From positions 1 to 64,000 of the forward strand of contig JANYBW010000018.1 of assembly GCA_025360585.1 (NCBI GenBank): a stretch of 64,000 bases of DNA, read 5' to 3'. A program made the translations under genes and the position numbers. The notes below the pieces were generated by a model, which saw only the letters and a program-made list of their open reading frames with translations, was not told the DNA's origin and did no database searches. How positions within the stretch are numbered: the stretch's first letter is position 1; each line of letters begins with the position of its first letter. Source of the DNA: Actinomycetes bacterium (GTDB taxonomy: Bacteria > Actinomycetota > Acidimicrobiia > IMCC26256 > PALSA-610). Below, one piece after another: positions 25,189 to 34,612 of this stretch.

Positions 25189-26442
25189 ATGGAAATGCTT
25201 CGTTTTTGTACGGCGGGGTCGGTTGATGATGGCAAGAGCACGCTGATTGGGCGCCTCTTGTTGGAGACCAAAGCCATCTTCGAAGATCAGCTCGAATCGG
25301 TCGAACGTTCGTCGCGCGATCGAGGGTTTGACTACACGAACCTTGCGCTTTTGACCGACGGTTTACGCGCTGAACGCGAGCAAGGCATCACGATTGATGT
25401 TGCGTATCGGTATTTCGCGACACCGCGCCGCAAGTTCATTATCGCGGATACTCCCGGCCATGTGCAGTACACCCGCAACATGGTGACCGGCGCGAGTACT
25501 GCCGACCTCGCGCTCGTTTTGATCGATGCGCGCAAAGGTGTGCTTGAACAGTCGCGACGTCACGCGGTGATCGCGTCGCTCTTGCAGGTTCGCCACCTGG
25601 TGTTGTGCGTGAACAAGATGGATCTCGTTGACTACGACGAAGCGGTGTTTGAATCGATCTGTAAGGACTTCAAAACGTTCGCCGCGAAACTCGACGTTGA
25701 CGATTTGACGTTCATTCCGATCTCTGCGCTCGAAGGCGACAATGTCGTCACCCATTCACCAAAAACACCTTGGTATGAGGGCCCGACGCTCCTGCATCAC
25801 CTGGAGCATGTCTATATCGGTTCGGATCGTAATCTGATCGATCCGAGATTCCCGGTGCAGCTCGTGATCCGCCCAATGAGTCACGATCATCATGATTACC
25901 GTGGTTACGCGGGCGTGGTTGCTGGCGGAATTTTCCGCAAAGGCGACGAAGTAGTTGTGCTGCCTTCGGGTCTCACAACCACGATCGAAGGCATCGACCA
26001 CCTAGGCAAAGAAGTCGATGAGGCCTTCCCGCCGTCTTCGGTCACAATCCGCTTGGACGACGAGATCGATATCAGTCGTGGCGACATGATTTGTCGTCCG
26101 AACAATCAGGCGATGGTAACCCAAGATATTCACGCGCAAATTTGTTGGTTCAGCCCGAACACCACCTTGCAGCCAGACAAAATTTATGCGATCAAACACA
26201 CCACGAAGTGGGCCCGAGCCAAGGTGACCGAACTTCTATATCGGCTCGATATCAACACGCTGTCGCGCGACGATTCGATCAGTTCGTTAACGCTCAACGA
26301 CATCGGCCGAGTGAAGCTGCGCACGACGGCTCCCCTGCTCGTTGATGAATACCGCCGCAATCGCAACACGGGTTCATTCATTCTGGTCGATGAGGCAACG
26401 ATGGAGACAGTTGCCGGCGGGATGATCATCGGAACCGAGTAA
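25189..26442 (+). CDS. cysN: Sulfate adenylyltransferase subunit 1 (GTPase)
   Basis: 417 residues. Elongation-factor-like GTPase: G1 GSVDDGKSTLIGRLL right at the N-terminus, G3 DTPGHVQYTRNM, G4 NKMD, then EF-Tu-like beta-barrel domains. No C-terminal APS kinase (CysC) fusion, in line with the APS-reductase route. The N-terminus (MEMLRFCTAG) is shorter than in many CysN proteins, and an in-frame TAG directly precedes the ATG. No Shine-Dalgarno site is obvious, so translation may depend on coupling through the upstream 39-codon ORF. Confidence 0.95.
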   Translation: MEMLRFCTAGSVDDGKSTLIGRLLLETKAIFEDQLESVERSSRDRGFDYTNLALLTDGLRAEREQGITIDVAYRYFATPRRKFIIADTPGHVQYTRNMVTGASTADLALVLIDARKGVLEQSRRHAVIASLLQVRHLVLCVNKMDLVDYDEAVFESICKDFKTFAAKLDVDDLTFIPISALEGDNVVTHSPKTPWYEGPTLLHHLEHVYIGSDRNLIDPRFPVQLVIRPMSHDHHDYRGYAGVVAGGIFRKGDEVVVLPSGLTTTIEGIDHLGKEVDEAFPPSSVTIRLDDEIDISRGDMICRPNNQAMVTQDIHAQICWFSPNTTLQPDKIYAIKHTTKWARAKVTELLYRLDINTLSRDDSISSLTLNDIGRVKLRTTAPLLVDEYRRNRNTGSFILVDEATMETVAGGMIIGTE

Positions 26443-26468
26443 CCCGCGAGCCGGTACGGTTAGCGTTG

Positions 26469-28178
26469 ATGAGACAGCGAACGAGGAGTCTTCGCTGCGC
26501 GATCGGCCTCGCTGCGCGCCGAGGAATCCCGACCTTTGCGCACGCGCTCGTGGCGCTCGCCGCGACGTGGCCGCTCGCCGCCCATCTCGGCACGCAGCTA
26601 CCGCTCGGCGACGAAGCCACGGCGACGGTGCCGTTGTTCAACCTCTGGACGTTGCGCTGGAATGCGCAACGAATCGCGCACGGATTCCACGACTACTGGA
26701 ACGCGCCGATATTCGCGCCGACCAAAGGGACGTTCGCTCGCAGCGAAGCCCAGCCGATAACGGGAGCCGCCTTTGCGTTGTTGCGTTGGCTCTTGAACGA
26801 CGCGGCTGGATACAACCTTGTCCTGTTGATGTTTCTCACCCTCAACGGTATTGCTGGCGGGCGTTTTGCTCGTCGGGTTGGCGCGACCAAAACTGCCGCA
26901 ATATTGGCCGGGGTCGGATTCCAAACGTTGCCGTTTGTGTTCAATCAACTCGGCGTGTTGCAACTGGTTTGCGTCTTTCCGCTTGTGTTCACAATCGAAC
27001 GGATCCTCGCATACCGGGAGTCGCCAAGATTGTCGACACTTAGCATCGCGGGGCTTTGGTGCATTGCCACCGTACTCACATCGGGGTACTACGCAATCTT
27101 TTTGGTCATCATGTTGATCGTTGCTGCGCCCGTGCTCTTGGTGCGAGCCGTAGCGCCCGCGCGCCTCGTCGCGCACGGTTTAGTGGTCGCGGTCGTCGTA
27201 CTCGCGGTTGTCGTGCCGTATCTCGCAGCGCAACGAGACCATTTGGATTCCCACGACACCTGGTCCGTAGCGACCGTCACCGGTTTGAGCGCGCAACCGA
27301 ACGACTTTCTCGATCAACCAAAGGGTCGAAGACCGCTTGCAACGATTCGCAGTGATTCAAACAACAATGGAATCCAAGAATCGCCGGGCCCGTGGCTCGC
27401 GGGTTTCGCGTTCTGTGGAGTGGTCGCGGGTTGGCGAATGCGCCAACGTCGGCTGGTCATCGCCTTAGTTTCTATGACGCTGACAATGTTTGTGTTGTCA
27501 CTTGGGCTGCGATTTTCGATTCTCGGTTGGCACCCGTATCGCGTGTTGTACGACGACGTTTCCGGATTCGATCGCCTGCGAAGTCCGTTTCGATTTTCCG
27601 TCGGCGTCCAACTTGGGCTCGCAATGCTCAGCAGCTTGACGATCGTCGCAATCTGGAGGTGGCGATGGGCGGCAGGCCGAATCATCATTTTTGTTCGTGT
27701 TCTGTTGATTTTTTTCGAGGTCGTCCCGCTCGGCGCCGCACGAGTTCGCGCGCCCGAGCCATCGAGACAACCGTGGGTGCAGTATTTGCGAACCGCTCGC
27801 GCGGGCAACGTGGCGATGATTCCGTTTCCGATCGATTCTCATGCGAGTTCGTTTCAAGGCACCGTGGTCGCGATGCTCGCGAGCCTCGATCATCACCATC
27901 CACTCGTCAACGGTTACAGCGGGTTCTTTCCCCAGCAGTTTGACCGTGAGACAACACCGGCCGGACTGTGGTCGGCGATGGATGGATTCCCGAGCTGGTG
28001 TGGCCTCGAAGCATTGCATCAGCGCAAGGTCGTGTACGTCGTTGCGCAGCGAGCTTGGTATAGCGCAGCGCGGGCCGAATCGCTCAACGAGCTGGGCTAC
28101 TCCGAAGTCGCGGGCGACTCCGACATGATCGTGCTGCGCGACACAAAACACTACGAAATCCGCAACGAATGCGGGTAA
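26469..28178 (+). CDS. Multi-span membrane protein, probable GT-C-like glycosyltransferase
   Basis: About 569 residues from the ATG at 26469, with roughly ten hydrophobic segments through residue ~430 and a soluble C-terminal part. A conserved-looking first loop LPLGDEATATVPLFNLWTLRW carries acidic residues as in GT-C transferases that use polyprenyl-phosphate sugars. No closer family is recognised. It lies 26 bp after cysN on the same strand but differs in content; it may be the first gene of the envelope region. Confidence 0.6.
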   Translation: MRQRTRSLRCAIGLAARRGIPTFAHALVALAATWPLAAHLGTQLPLGDEATATVPLFNLWTLRWNAQRIAHGFHDYWNAPIFAPTKGTFARSEAQPITGAAFALLRWLLNDAAGYNLVLLMFLTLNGIAGGRFARRVGATKTAAILAGVGFQTLPFVFNQLGVLQLVCVFPLVFTIERILAYRESPRLSTLSIAGLWCIATVLTSGYYAIFLVIMLIVAAPVLLVRAVAPARLVAHGLVVAVVVLAVVVPYLAAQRDHLDSHDTWSVATVTGLSAQPNDFLDQPKGRRPLATIRSDSNNNGIQESPGPWLAGFAFCGVVAGWRMRQRRLVIALVSMTLTMFVLSLGLRFSILGWHPYRVLYDDVSGFDRLRSPFRFSVGVQLGLAMLSSLTIVAIWRWRWAAGRIIIFVRVLLIFFEVVPLGAARVRAPEPSRQPWVQYLRTARAGNVAMIPFPIDSHASSFQGTVVAMLASLDHHHPLVNGYSGFFPQQFDRETTPAGLWSAMDGFPSWCGLEALHQRKVVYVVAQRAWYSAARAESLNELGYSEVAGDSDMIVLRDTKHYEIRNECG

Positions 28179-28247
28179 TGGTTGCCGCAACTCGGCAAGC
28201 CATATACGGTGTCAACCACTGAACGTATTCAGCCGATCAGAGGTGCA

Positions 28248-29144
28248 ATGTCTCCTGGCGCAACCATCACTCAAGCAGCACTCCACCCGCACCTGCCGCG
28301 TGGGCGTTACGTTCCGCTTGCATCTGGCGGCCGCACCTTCGTGCGCGAAATTGATGGGCCGCCCGGTGCGCCAACCGTGATGCTGTTACACGGATGGATG
28401 GCCAGCGGCGCGCTCAACTGGTTTCAGGTGTTCAATGATCTGGCGACGAAATACCACGTGTTGGCGATCGATCACCGTGGCCATGCGCGGGGCCTTCGCA
28501 CCCGCCGCCGATTTCGGCTCGCCGACTGCGCCGACGATGTTGCCGAAACGTGCACCGCGCTCGGCGTGACCAATACGATCGCGGTCGGCTATTCCATGGG
28601 TGGTCCGATCGCACAGCTGTTTTGGAATCGTCACCGCTCACAATGCCAAGGGCTCGTATTGGCCGCGACCTCCGCGGGTTTCATGCCGGGCGTGAGGGAA
28701 CGAGTCTTGTTCAATTCCGCAATGGCCGCAGCGGTTAGCACAACGCGCTTGGGGCAACTCGCAAAGCACAATCCGCTGATTCCTGCTCGGGTACGACCGA
28801 TCCTCGGCCAAGCGACCGGCCCCGCGGCCACACCGAGCTGGGCCGCACGAGAATTTCGCCGCCACGATTGGCGCATGGTGTTCGAAGCTGGGCATGCCAT
28901 CGGCACCTACCACGCAGATTGGATCAGCGATATCGATGTTCCAACCTCGGTCGTATTGACCACCGAAGACACCGCAGTTCCGCCGAAGCTCCAACTCCGC
29001 CTCGCGAACGAAATCAGTCGGGCTTCGGTATTCGAAATCCATGACGGCCATATTGCCTGCGCAAAACCAGCGTTTGCCGACCCGTTGGTCTCAGCGGTCG
29101 ACGATGTGGCCGCGCGCAGCAGAATCGCGAGCACCGCGAGTTAA
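28248..29144 (+). CDS. Alpha/beta hydrolase
   Basis: 298 residues from the ATG at 28248 (MSPGATITQAALH), preceded by AGAGGTGCA; a TTG at 28182 in frame is less likely. Hydrolase landmarks are the oxyanion strand VMLLHGWMASG, DHRGHARG, the nucleophile elbow GYSMGG, an acidic strand VVLTTEDTAVPP and the catalytic histidine in IHDGHIAC. Substrate unknown; esterase or peroxidase-like chemistry are both possible. It converges with ispG, with only 6 bp between the stop codons. Confidence 0.88.
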   Translation: MSPGATITQAALHPHLPRGRYVPLASGGRTFVREIDGPPGAPTVMLLHGWMASGALNWFQVFNDLATKYHVLAIDHRGHARGLRTRRRFRLADCADDVAETCTALGVTNTIAVGYSMGGPIAQLFWNRHRSQCQGLVLAATSAGFMPGVRERVLFNSAMAAAVSTTRLGQLAKHNPLIPARVRPILGQATGPAATPSWAAREFRRHDWRMVFEAGHAIGTYHADWISDIDVPTSVVLTTEDTAVPPKLQLRLANEISRASVFEIHDGHIACAKPAFADPLVSAVDDVAARSRIASTAS

Positions 29145-29153
29145 ACCGCGTTA
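29133..29153. repeat. Imperfect tandem duplication at convergent gene ends
   Basis: accgcgagtta is followed by aaccgcgtta. Each unit ends in tta, which supplies the TAA stop of the hydrolase on the plus strand and of ispG on the minus strand. Confidence 0.5.
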
Positions 29154-30362
29154 GCCGTTTTGTGTTACTCCCCGAATGCTGGCGATGCGCTCGGCGTCGT
29201 TGTTAGCGTCGTGGCCCTGAATTTGTAACAGTTCGTCGCGCATCGCTTCAGTGATCGCGGCGGCATTTTCGTCGGCGGCGGCTTGGCGGGCTTCGATGCC
29301 ATCACGCATGATCGCTTCGGCTTCCGCAACCAGAGCTTCAACCATCTCCGATTCCGGAACAACGCGCACAACTTTGCCACGCACGAAAAGGTGGCCTTTG
29401 CCGCGCCCGCCCGCGATACCCAGATCTGCTTCTTTGGCTTCTCCGGGCCCGTTCACGACACACCCCATCACCGCGACCTGCAACGGGATCTTGCGGTCTT
29501 CAAGTGCCGCTTGCGCCGCGGCCGCAATCGCGATCACATCCACTTCGGCGCGCCCACACGAAGGGCAAGCAATGAGATCGAGGCCTTTGCGCTCCCGTAA
29601 ACCGAGCGTCTCCAGCAGCGTGCGTCCGGCTTTGGCTTCTTCTACCGGATCCGCAGTCAGGGAAAAACGAATTGTGTCGCCGATGCCTTCGGCCAGCAAG
29701 GTGGCAATACCGGCAACGGATTTAATCAATCCATTGGGCAGCGGACCGGCTTCGGTTACGCCAAGATGCAGCGGGTAGTCGACAGTCTCTGAGAGGAGCC
29801 GATAAGCATCAATCATCACCGGGACGTTCGATGCTTTGACCGAAATTTTTATGGCTTCGAAGTCGACTTCACGGAAATAGTTCAGTTCACGAACCGCGCT
29901 CGCGACCAAGGCCTCTGGGGTCGAGCCACCGAATTGTTCAGCAATATCAGGGTCGAGCGAGCCACCGTTCACCCCAATGCGAATCGGGATACCGCGATCA
30001 CGCGCTTCGCTAGCGACGAGTTTGATGTGTTCGGGTTTACGAATATTGCCGGGGTTGAGCCGCAGCGCGTGCACGCCTGCTTCCATTGCGGCCAACGCAA
30101 GTTGATACTGAAAGTGAATGTCGGCGACAATCGGTACCGGTGAACGGGGCACAATCTGCGCTAGCCCGATCGCCGCGTCCTGGTCGTTGCAGGTGCAGCG
30201 CACGATGTCGCAACCCGCGCCCGCAAGTGCGTAGATCTGCGAGAGCGTGCCTTCGACATCGGCGGTTTTGGTCGTCGTCATCGATTGGATGCTCACGGGC
30301 GCGTCGCCACCGATTGCAACTTTACCGACCTTGACTTGACGGGTCACTTTGCGTTGGATCAC
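29151..30362 (-). CDS. ispG: 4-hydroxy-3-methylbut-2-en-1-yl diphosphate synthase
   Basis: 403 residues from a GTG at 30362. MEP-pathway enzyme that converts the cyclic diphosphate MEcPP into HMBPP, supplying isoprenoids including the undecaprenyl carrier. Family features are VAIGGDAPVSIQSMTTTKTADVE, GADIHF-type TIM-barrel motifs (IVADIHFQYQLALAAM) and the 4Fe-4S cysteines in CPSCGRAEVD and CVVNGPGEA. The C-terminal ~30 residues extend past the usual end. Divergent from the epimerase gene, with an 80-bp shared promoter gap. Confidence 0.97.
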   Translation of the reverse strand: MIQRKVTRQVKVGKVAIGGDAPVSIQSMTTTKTADVEGTLSQIYALAGAGCDIVRCTCNDQDAAIGLAQIVPRSPVPIVADIHFQYQLALAAMEAGVHALRLNPGNIRKPEHIKLVASEARDRGIPIRIGVNGGSLDPDIAEQFGGSTPEALVASAVRELNYFREVDFEAIKISVKASNVPVMIDAYRLLSETVDYPLHLGVTEAGPLPNGLIKSVAGIATLLAEGIGDTIRFSLTADPVEEAKAGRTLLETLGLRERKGLDLIACPSCGRAEVDVIAIAAAAQAALEDRKIPLQVAVMGCVVNGPGEAKEADLGIAGGRGKGHLFVRGKVVRVVPESEMVEALVAEAEAIMRDGIEARQAAADENAAAITEAMRDELLQIQGHDANNDAERIASIRGVTQNG

Positions 30363-30442
30363 CTCACCACGTTAGGCGCAACCATGTACGAACTCGGGCG
30401 CGGAACCGAACCGGCCCGAAGCGGCAGGTAGCGTGCGGCGCC

Positions 30443-31375
30443 ATGGACGCTCTCGTTACCGGCGGTGCCGGCTTCATCGGTTCTCATCTCACCGACGCGT
30501 TGGTGGCGCTCGGAGGCAGGGTGAAGGTCCTCGACGACCTCTCGGCGGGGCTCGAACGCAATCTCAACTCCGGTGCCGAGTTCATCAATGGATCCATCAC
30601 CGATACCGACGCGGTCGCGCAAGCGGTCGAAGGCTGCGAATACGTGTTTCATCTGGCCGCGCACGGCGCGGTCGCTCGGTCGCTCGCGAATCCACTCGGA
30701 TCAAATGAAGCGAACGTGACCGGGACACTCAACGTACTGACTGCTGCTCGCGATGCTGGGGTTCGGCGTTTGATGTTCGCTTCGTCGTCGAGCATTTATG
30801 GTGGCGCTGATGTAGTGCCGACGCCAGAGACCCAGCCGCTTCGGCCGCGTTCGCCGTATGCGGTGAGCAAAATGGCGGGCGAATGGTACGTGCGTGTGTT
30901 CGCCGAGTTGTTTGAAATCGAAACCGTCGCGCTGCGATATTTCAATGTGTTTGGGCCGCGCCAACGCCCGGATTCGACTTACGCCGCAGTGATTCCGTTG
31001 TTCATTTCCGCGCTACTCGATGGGCAGCCGCCAACCGTTCACGGTGATGGCATGCAGAGCCGCGACTTCACGTTCGTCACCGATGTCGTGCAGGCCAATT
31101 TGTGTGCCGCGAGAGCACCGAGCGAGGTCTGCTCCGGCAATGCGTACAACATCGCGCCCGGCGCTACGCATTCACTCATCGAGCTACTCGACATGCTCGG
31201 CACTATTACCGGGTCGAACGTCGCGCCAAATTTTGTCGCGCCCAGAGCTGGAGACATTCGCTTGAGTCGAGCTGACGCGGCGCTTGCGAACGCGCAACTC
31301 GATTGGCACCCCACCCACAATATTTTGGACGGGCTCCGCGAAACTGTGCAATGGGTTCAGACGCAGCGCCCGTGA
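30443..31375 (+). CDS. NAD-dependent nucleotide-sugar epimerase (UDP-glucose 4-epimerase-like)
   Basis: 310 residues. Extended short-chain dehydrogenase: Rossmann motif VTGGAGFIGSHL, FASSSSIYGG and the catalytic Y-x3-K in SPYAVSKMAGE, followed by ALRYFNVFGPRQRP. Likely epimerises UDP-glucose or a related sugar nucleotide for the polysaccharide genes downstream; the exact substrate cannot be read from sequence. First gene of the envelope region on the plus strand after ispG. Confidence 0.88.
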   Translation: MDALVTGGAGFIGSHLTDALVALGGRVKVLDDLSAGLERNLNSGAEFINGSITDTDAVAQAVEGCEYVFHLAAHGAVARSLANPLGSNEANVTGTLNVLTAARDAGVRRLMFASSSSIYGGADVVPTPETQPLRPRSPYAVSKMAGEWYVRVFAELFEIETVALRYFNVFGPRQRPDSTYAAVIPLFISALLDGQPPTVHGDGMQSRDFTFVTDVVQANLCAARAPSEVCSGNAYNIAPGATHSLIELLDMLGTITGSNVAPNFVAPRAGDIRLSRADAALANAQLDWHPTHNILDGLRETVQWVQTQRP

Positions 31376-31401
31376 ATTAATGCGCCCACTGCCCGAAACC
31401 C

Positions 31402-31434
31402 CGGGTTTCAGTAGCGGGTTTCAGTAGCGGGTTT
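31402..31434. repeat. 13-bp tandem repeat (2.5 copies)
   Basis: cgggtttcagtag repeated twice plus cgggttta. The last partial unit contains the stop codon of the minus-strand gene. It adjoins a gaaaccc-c-gggtttc palindrome in the convergent gap. Confidence 0.85.
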
Positions 31435-31852
31435 ATGCAGCCGAGGTTTCTTCGCTCGGGCGATGTGGGACCTTACGAAAGCCCGACGTGTACCAAGCAC
31501 CGACCATGCAAGCAAGGGCGACAACAAAGAACATTGCGCCGCGTTTCGTCAACTTGCGGTCATGGGCGAGTTCGCACTGCGGGTGCTTGACGCACTTGGT
31601 GGCCGGCGTCTTGCCATCCTTTTCAAAGACCTTGCCGTCTTTACCGTCTTTGTTCATCACGACGATCTTGCCTTGCAGCTCATATGCCGCTTTACGGATC
31701 TTGAGCCCGCTCGCCACGTACGACGCCTTGCCGGGAAGGACCGACGGGAGTTCGCTCGAAGGTGTCGTCATGTAGATAGCGCCTCCAACGATGAAGAGCA
31801 CTCCGAGCAGTAACAGCGCGCCTGCAGCGACACGGCGGTTTGAATTCGTCAT
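31433..31852 (-). CDS. Small two-span membrane protein, unknown
   Basis: 139 residues with hydrophobic segments at about 8-28 and 105-122, framing an extracytoplasmic loop that is Lys/Asp-rich (KDGKDGKVFEKDGKTPATKC) and has two cysteines (Cys87-like in TKCVKHPQCELAH). No family is recognised. It lies alone between convergent and divergent neighbours. Confidence 0.65.
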   Translation of the reverse strand: MTNSNRRVAAGALLLLGVLFIVGGAIYMTTPSSELPSVLPGKASYVASGLKIRKAAYELQGKIVVMNKDGKDGKVFEKDGKTPATKCVKHPQCELAHDRKLTKRGAMFFVVALACMVGAWYTSGFRKVPHRPSEETSAA

Positions 31853-31906
31853 GTTTGGAACTTACCAGAGCCGTTTCCACGCGTCCACGAAAACGCCGAC
31901 CCTCGA

Positions 31907-33745
31907 ATGGCAGTGTGGCATTTGTTGCTGACGCTGAGCCCGCGCTTCGCCCAACGGTTCACGACACCAACCAGGAGTAGCATTGGCCCGGTGACTGAAA
32001 CCATCGGGCGGTTCTCGACGGCGCGACGGCGCAGCCGCGCAACAGTCCGCGAACACGGGCTCGCCTTGGCAGTAATCGCCCTGACGGGATTCGCGCTCCC
32101 AGCGTACGCGAGCACCCATTGGCACGCCTATGGAGCCCTACGAGGAGACGATTGGTCCTACCTCCGCACGCTGTTTCATTTCGTCGATGGCGGTTCACTG
32201 AACTTCAACCATTGGGTCTCAATGACACTGCTCGGGCAGCTCGCACTCGCGACGCCAATCGTCTTGATCAGAGGGCATGCAATCGCGGCATGTCAGATTT
32301 TAGCGACCACACTCGGGCTCGCGGGCCTCTTGGCCGCGTACTCCACCAGTTGGACTATCACTCAACGACGGAGTCGTGCGCTCATCGTCGCGGTCACCAT
32401 CAGCGCCGCGCCGTTTTGGGGAGTATTGGCCGGCACCTTCATGACCGATGTCCCCGCGTTCGCAATGAGCGCAATTGCAATCGCGTTCGGCGTACGTGCG
32501 GTACAGGTCGATTCGTTGGTCCGGGGCCAACTGGGGTTAGCGACGGCGTTCGGATTGTTCGCGTTTACAATCCGTGAGTACGCCGCGATACCGTTAATCG
32601 CGATCCTTGCAGTGAGTATCGCTACGAGCCGCGCCCGCCGCGACGAAGACGACGCCGCCTTTGCGACAAAGCTCTCCGTTGCGAGTGCAATATTCATGGT
32701 GTTCTTTTTGATCGCGTGGCGGTTCATACCCGATTCAAAAGGCTTTAGTCCCTTTCTTCCCGACGGGCACTCACTCCAAAACGTTTTCTACAAGGGCGCC
32801 GGTCTGCTGCGACTGGTCGGCCTGTGGACCTTGCCAGTGCTGGTCATCCGCGGTCCACAGCGGATCATTCGAAACGTCTGGCGGTCCGGAGCGGATACGA
32901 CGATCTTCATCGGTGCCGCATTCATCGGCTGGCTTGGTTACACCGGGTATCACGCACCGCGAATCGCGTTCGCAGGAAACTATTTTGGGCCCAACGGAGC
33001 TTTGTCGCGAGACGTCAGCTCAGGGTTCCGACCCGATATCGTGCCGCTGCGGTTCTTCCAGACCCTCATCGGTCTCGGTTCCATCGGAGCAACGCTGCTG
33101 GTGCTCACCGCGATGCCGCCAATCATCGAGCGCCTCCGCTCGCCACGCGCCACCCGGTTCGCGATCACGAAGCCAACTACCGCCATTCTGTGTCTCATCG
33201 TGATCGGATATACGGCGGTTTATACCAGCGCAGCGTTCACTAGCCTTCCCCTCTACGATCGCTATGCATTGCCGCTCGGGCTTCCCATCGCGTTGCTCGT
33301 GATCAATGTCCCCAACCAGATGCAGGCCGACCAGATGCAGGCCAACCAGATGCAGGCCAAACGAGGTCGGCGTCGCAAGATGGCGACCGGATCGCTGACG
33401 CTGTGCGGACTCCTCGCACTTTCGGGGTATTACACCTTTGATTCAGCAGCTTTCGATGGAGCGCGTTGGCGGGTCAGCGAGGATGCGGTGCGCCTCGGCT
33501 GGAAGCCAAGGCAAATCGGTGGCAACTTCGAGTGGAACAACTTCTATTCGCTACACCCTGGGGGCGGAGTCAAGATCCCGTTGCGTTACTGCATCGTCGT
33601 CACGTTGTTGCCGAACGAGCCAACCCGGCATGATCCGCGGACCCTCATAGCCCAGCGCACCTATCGAGTTCCGTTCCATCGAGCGCAACATTTCGCAGCC
33701 CTACGATCAACCGACCCAACGTGCCGGCCAGCAGTCCGACGGTAG
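31907..33745 (+). CDS. Multi-span membrane protein, GT-C-like (paralogue of 57939-59690)
   Basis: Up to 612 residues; a GTG at 31991 (VTETIGRFSTARRR) is an alternative start that better matches the paralogue. Around ten hydrophobic segments. Shared with the paralogue: GDDWSYLRTLF in the first loop, FNHWVSMTLLGQ, GTFMTDVPAFA, LYDRYALPLG and a C-terminal soluble part with RWRVSEDAVR. The acidic first loop and topology resemble polyprenyl-phosphate-dependent GT-C transferases, but a sugar donor is not identifiable. Contains a QMQA(D/N) tandem repeat. Confidence 0.7.
   Translation: MAVWHLLLTLSPRFAQRFTTPTRSSIGPVTETIGRFSTARRRSRATVREHGLALAVIALTGFALPAYASTHWHAYGALRGDDWSYLRTLFHFVDGGSLNFNHWVSMTLLGQLALATPIVLIRGHAIAACQILATTLGLAGLLAAYSTSWTITQRRSRALIVAVTISAAPFWGVLAGTFMTDVPAFAMSAIAIAFGVRAVQVDSLVRGQLGLATAFGLFAFTIREYAAIPLIAILAVSIATSRARRDEDDAAFATKLSVASAIFMVFFLIAWRFIPDSKGFSPFLPDGHSLQNVFYKGAGLLRLVGLWTLPVLVIRGPQRIIRNVWRSGADTTIFIGAAFIGWLGYTGYHAPRIAFAGNYFGPNGALSRDVSSGFRPDIVPLRFFQTLIGLGSIGATLLVLTAMPPIIERLRSPRATRFAITKPTTAILCLIVIGYTAVYTSAAFTSLPLYDRYALPLGLPIALLVINVPNQMQADQMQANQMQAKRGRRRKMATGSLTLCGLLALSGYYTFDSAAFDGARWRVSEDAVRLGWKPRQIGGNFEWNNFYSLHPGGGVKIPLRYCIVVTLLPNEPTRHDPRTLIAQRTYRVPFHRAQHFAALRSTDPTCRPAVRR
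33315..33359 (+). repeat. In-frame 15-bp tandem repeat
   Basis: Three copies of accagatgcaggcc(g/a), encoding NQMQADQMQANQMQAK in a cytoplasmic or loop region of the membrane protein. The paralogue lacks it. Confidence 0.9.
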
Positions 33746-33746
33746 G

Positions 33747-33768
33747 GCGCTCGTTACGCGCTCGTTAT
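33747..33768. repeat. 11-bp tandem duplication at convergent gene ends
   Basis: gcgctcgttac followed by gcgctcgttat. The second unit contains the TTA that is the stop codon of the FkbM gene on the minus strand. Confidence 0.75.
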
Positions 33769-34583
33769 GGAGCCCAAGACGATAGGCCGTCGCGCACGAA
33801 CACGACGTTGTTGATGTAGCGCTCGGATTTGCTCAACGCCATCTTTAGGTATCCCGACGTTACGTCCGCCGCCGGAAAGTTAATTTGGTGGGCAATCAGA
33901 TCGAATTTCTCGAGCTCAACCCATTTCCCAGAGACAAGTACTCGACCCGAGTAGCCAAGCGTTCGCAAGAACTCGACCGATGGTGTGATTCCGCCATGGC
34001 GCTCCTCGAGTTCGACGACGAGCACAGGTGAATGCTTTTCCAATAGCTGAGCTGCGCCGTGCAACGCTTCGATCTCGTGGCCTTCCACATCAATTTTGAT
34101 CAGACGCACATCTTCGACATCAAGGTCATCGATACGCTGGGTCGCAACGGCAATTTGTCGGGCCGCGTCGTCGAGGCCGCCCAGCGAAGCTCGACCTTCA
34201 GTCCCCCGCCCTCCTTCGGGAAGCGACAGATTCGCGGTGCCTTGGGTTGCCGAAGCCGCGCAGCGCAAAACGGTGACATGCTCAGCGACCGCATTCACCA
34301 ACACATCACCTACTTCGGGGTTCGGTTCAAACGCGACGACTTTGGTGGCTTTTTTCGACAGCCAATACGTCCAAGGGCCGTACCACGCTCCAACATCAAT
34401 GAACGTACCTCCGGCGGGATAACTGGCACAGACACTCTTCATCTCGGGTTCAAAGCGCCGGTGCACGTTCGCGATGAGGCGCACGAACGTTCGATCAGGA
34501 ATAAGCGCAGCAACGCGCGAGAGATTGTTCACGTCTGGAATCCTTTGAGAAGCGACGAGACTGATCGATACGTACCGTCTCAC
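33765..34583 (-). CDS. FkbM family methyltransferase
   Basis: 272 residues from a GTG at 34583; a GTG at 34532 with AAGGA upstream is an equally reasonable start. SAM-binding motif TFIDVGAWYGPWTYWLS, then VVAFEPNP, and the FkbM signature IKIDVEGHEIEAL. Such enzymes O-methylate sugars in glycans and natural products, so a role in decorating the envelope polysaccharide is likely. Follows the next methyltransferase by 30 bp in a five-gene minus-strand run. Confidence 0.88.
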   Translation of the reverse strand: MRRYVSISLVASQRIPDVNNLSRVAALIPDRTFVRLIANVHRRFEPEMKSVCASYPAGGTFIDVGAWYGPWTYWLSKKATKVVAFEPNPEVGDVLVNAVAEHVTVLRCAASATQGTANLSLPEGGRGTEGRASLGGLDDAARQIAVATQRIDDLDVEDVRLIKIDVEGHEIEALHGAAQLLEKHSPVLVVELEERHGGITPSVEFLRTLGYSGRVLVSGKWVELEKFDLIAHQINFPAADVTSGYLKMALSKSERYINNVVFVRDGLSSWAP

Positions 34584-34612
34584 CGTGTTGCGCGTGCGAT
34601 GGACACTGTTCT

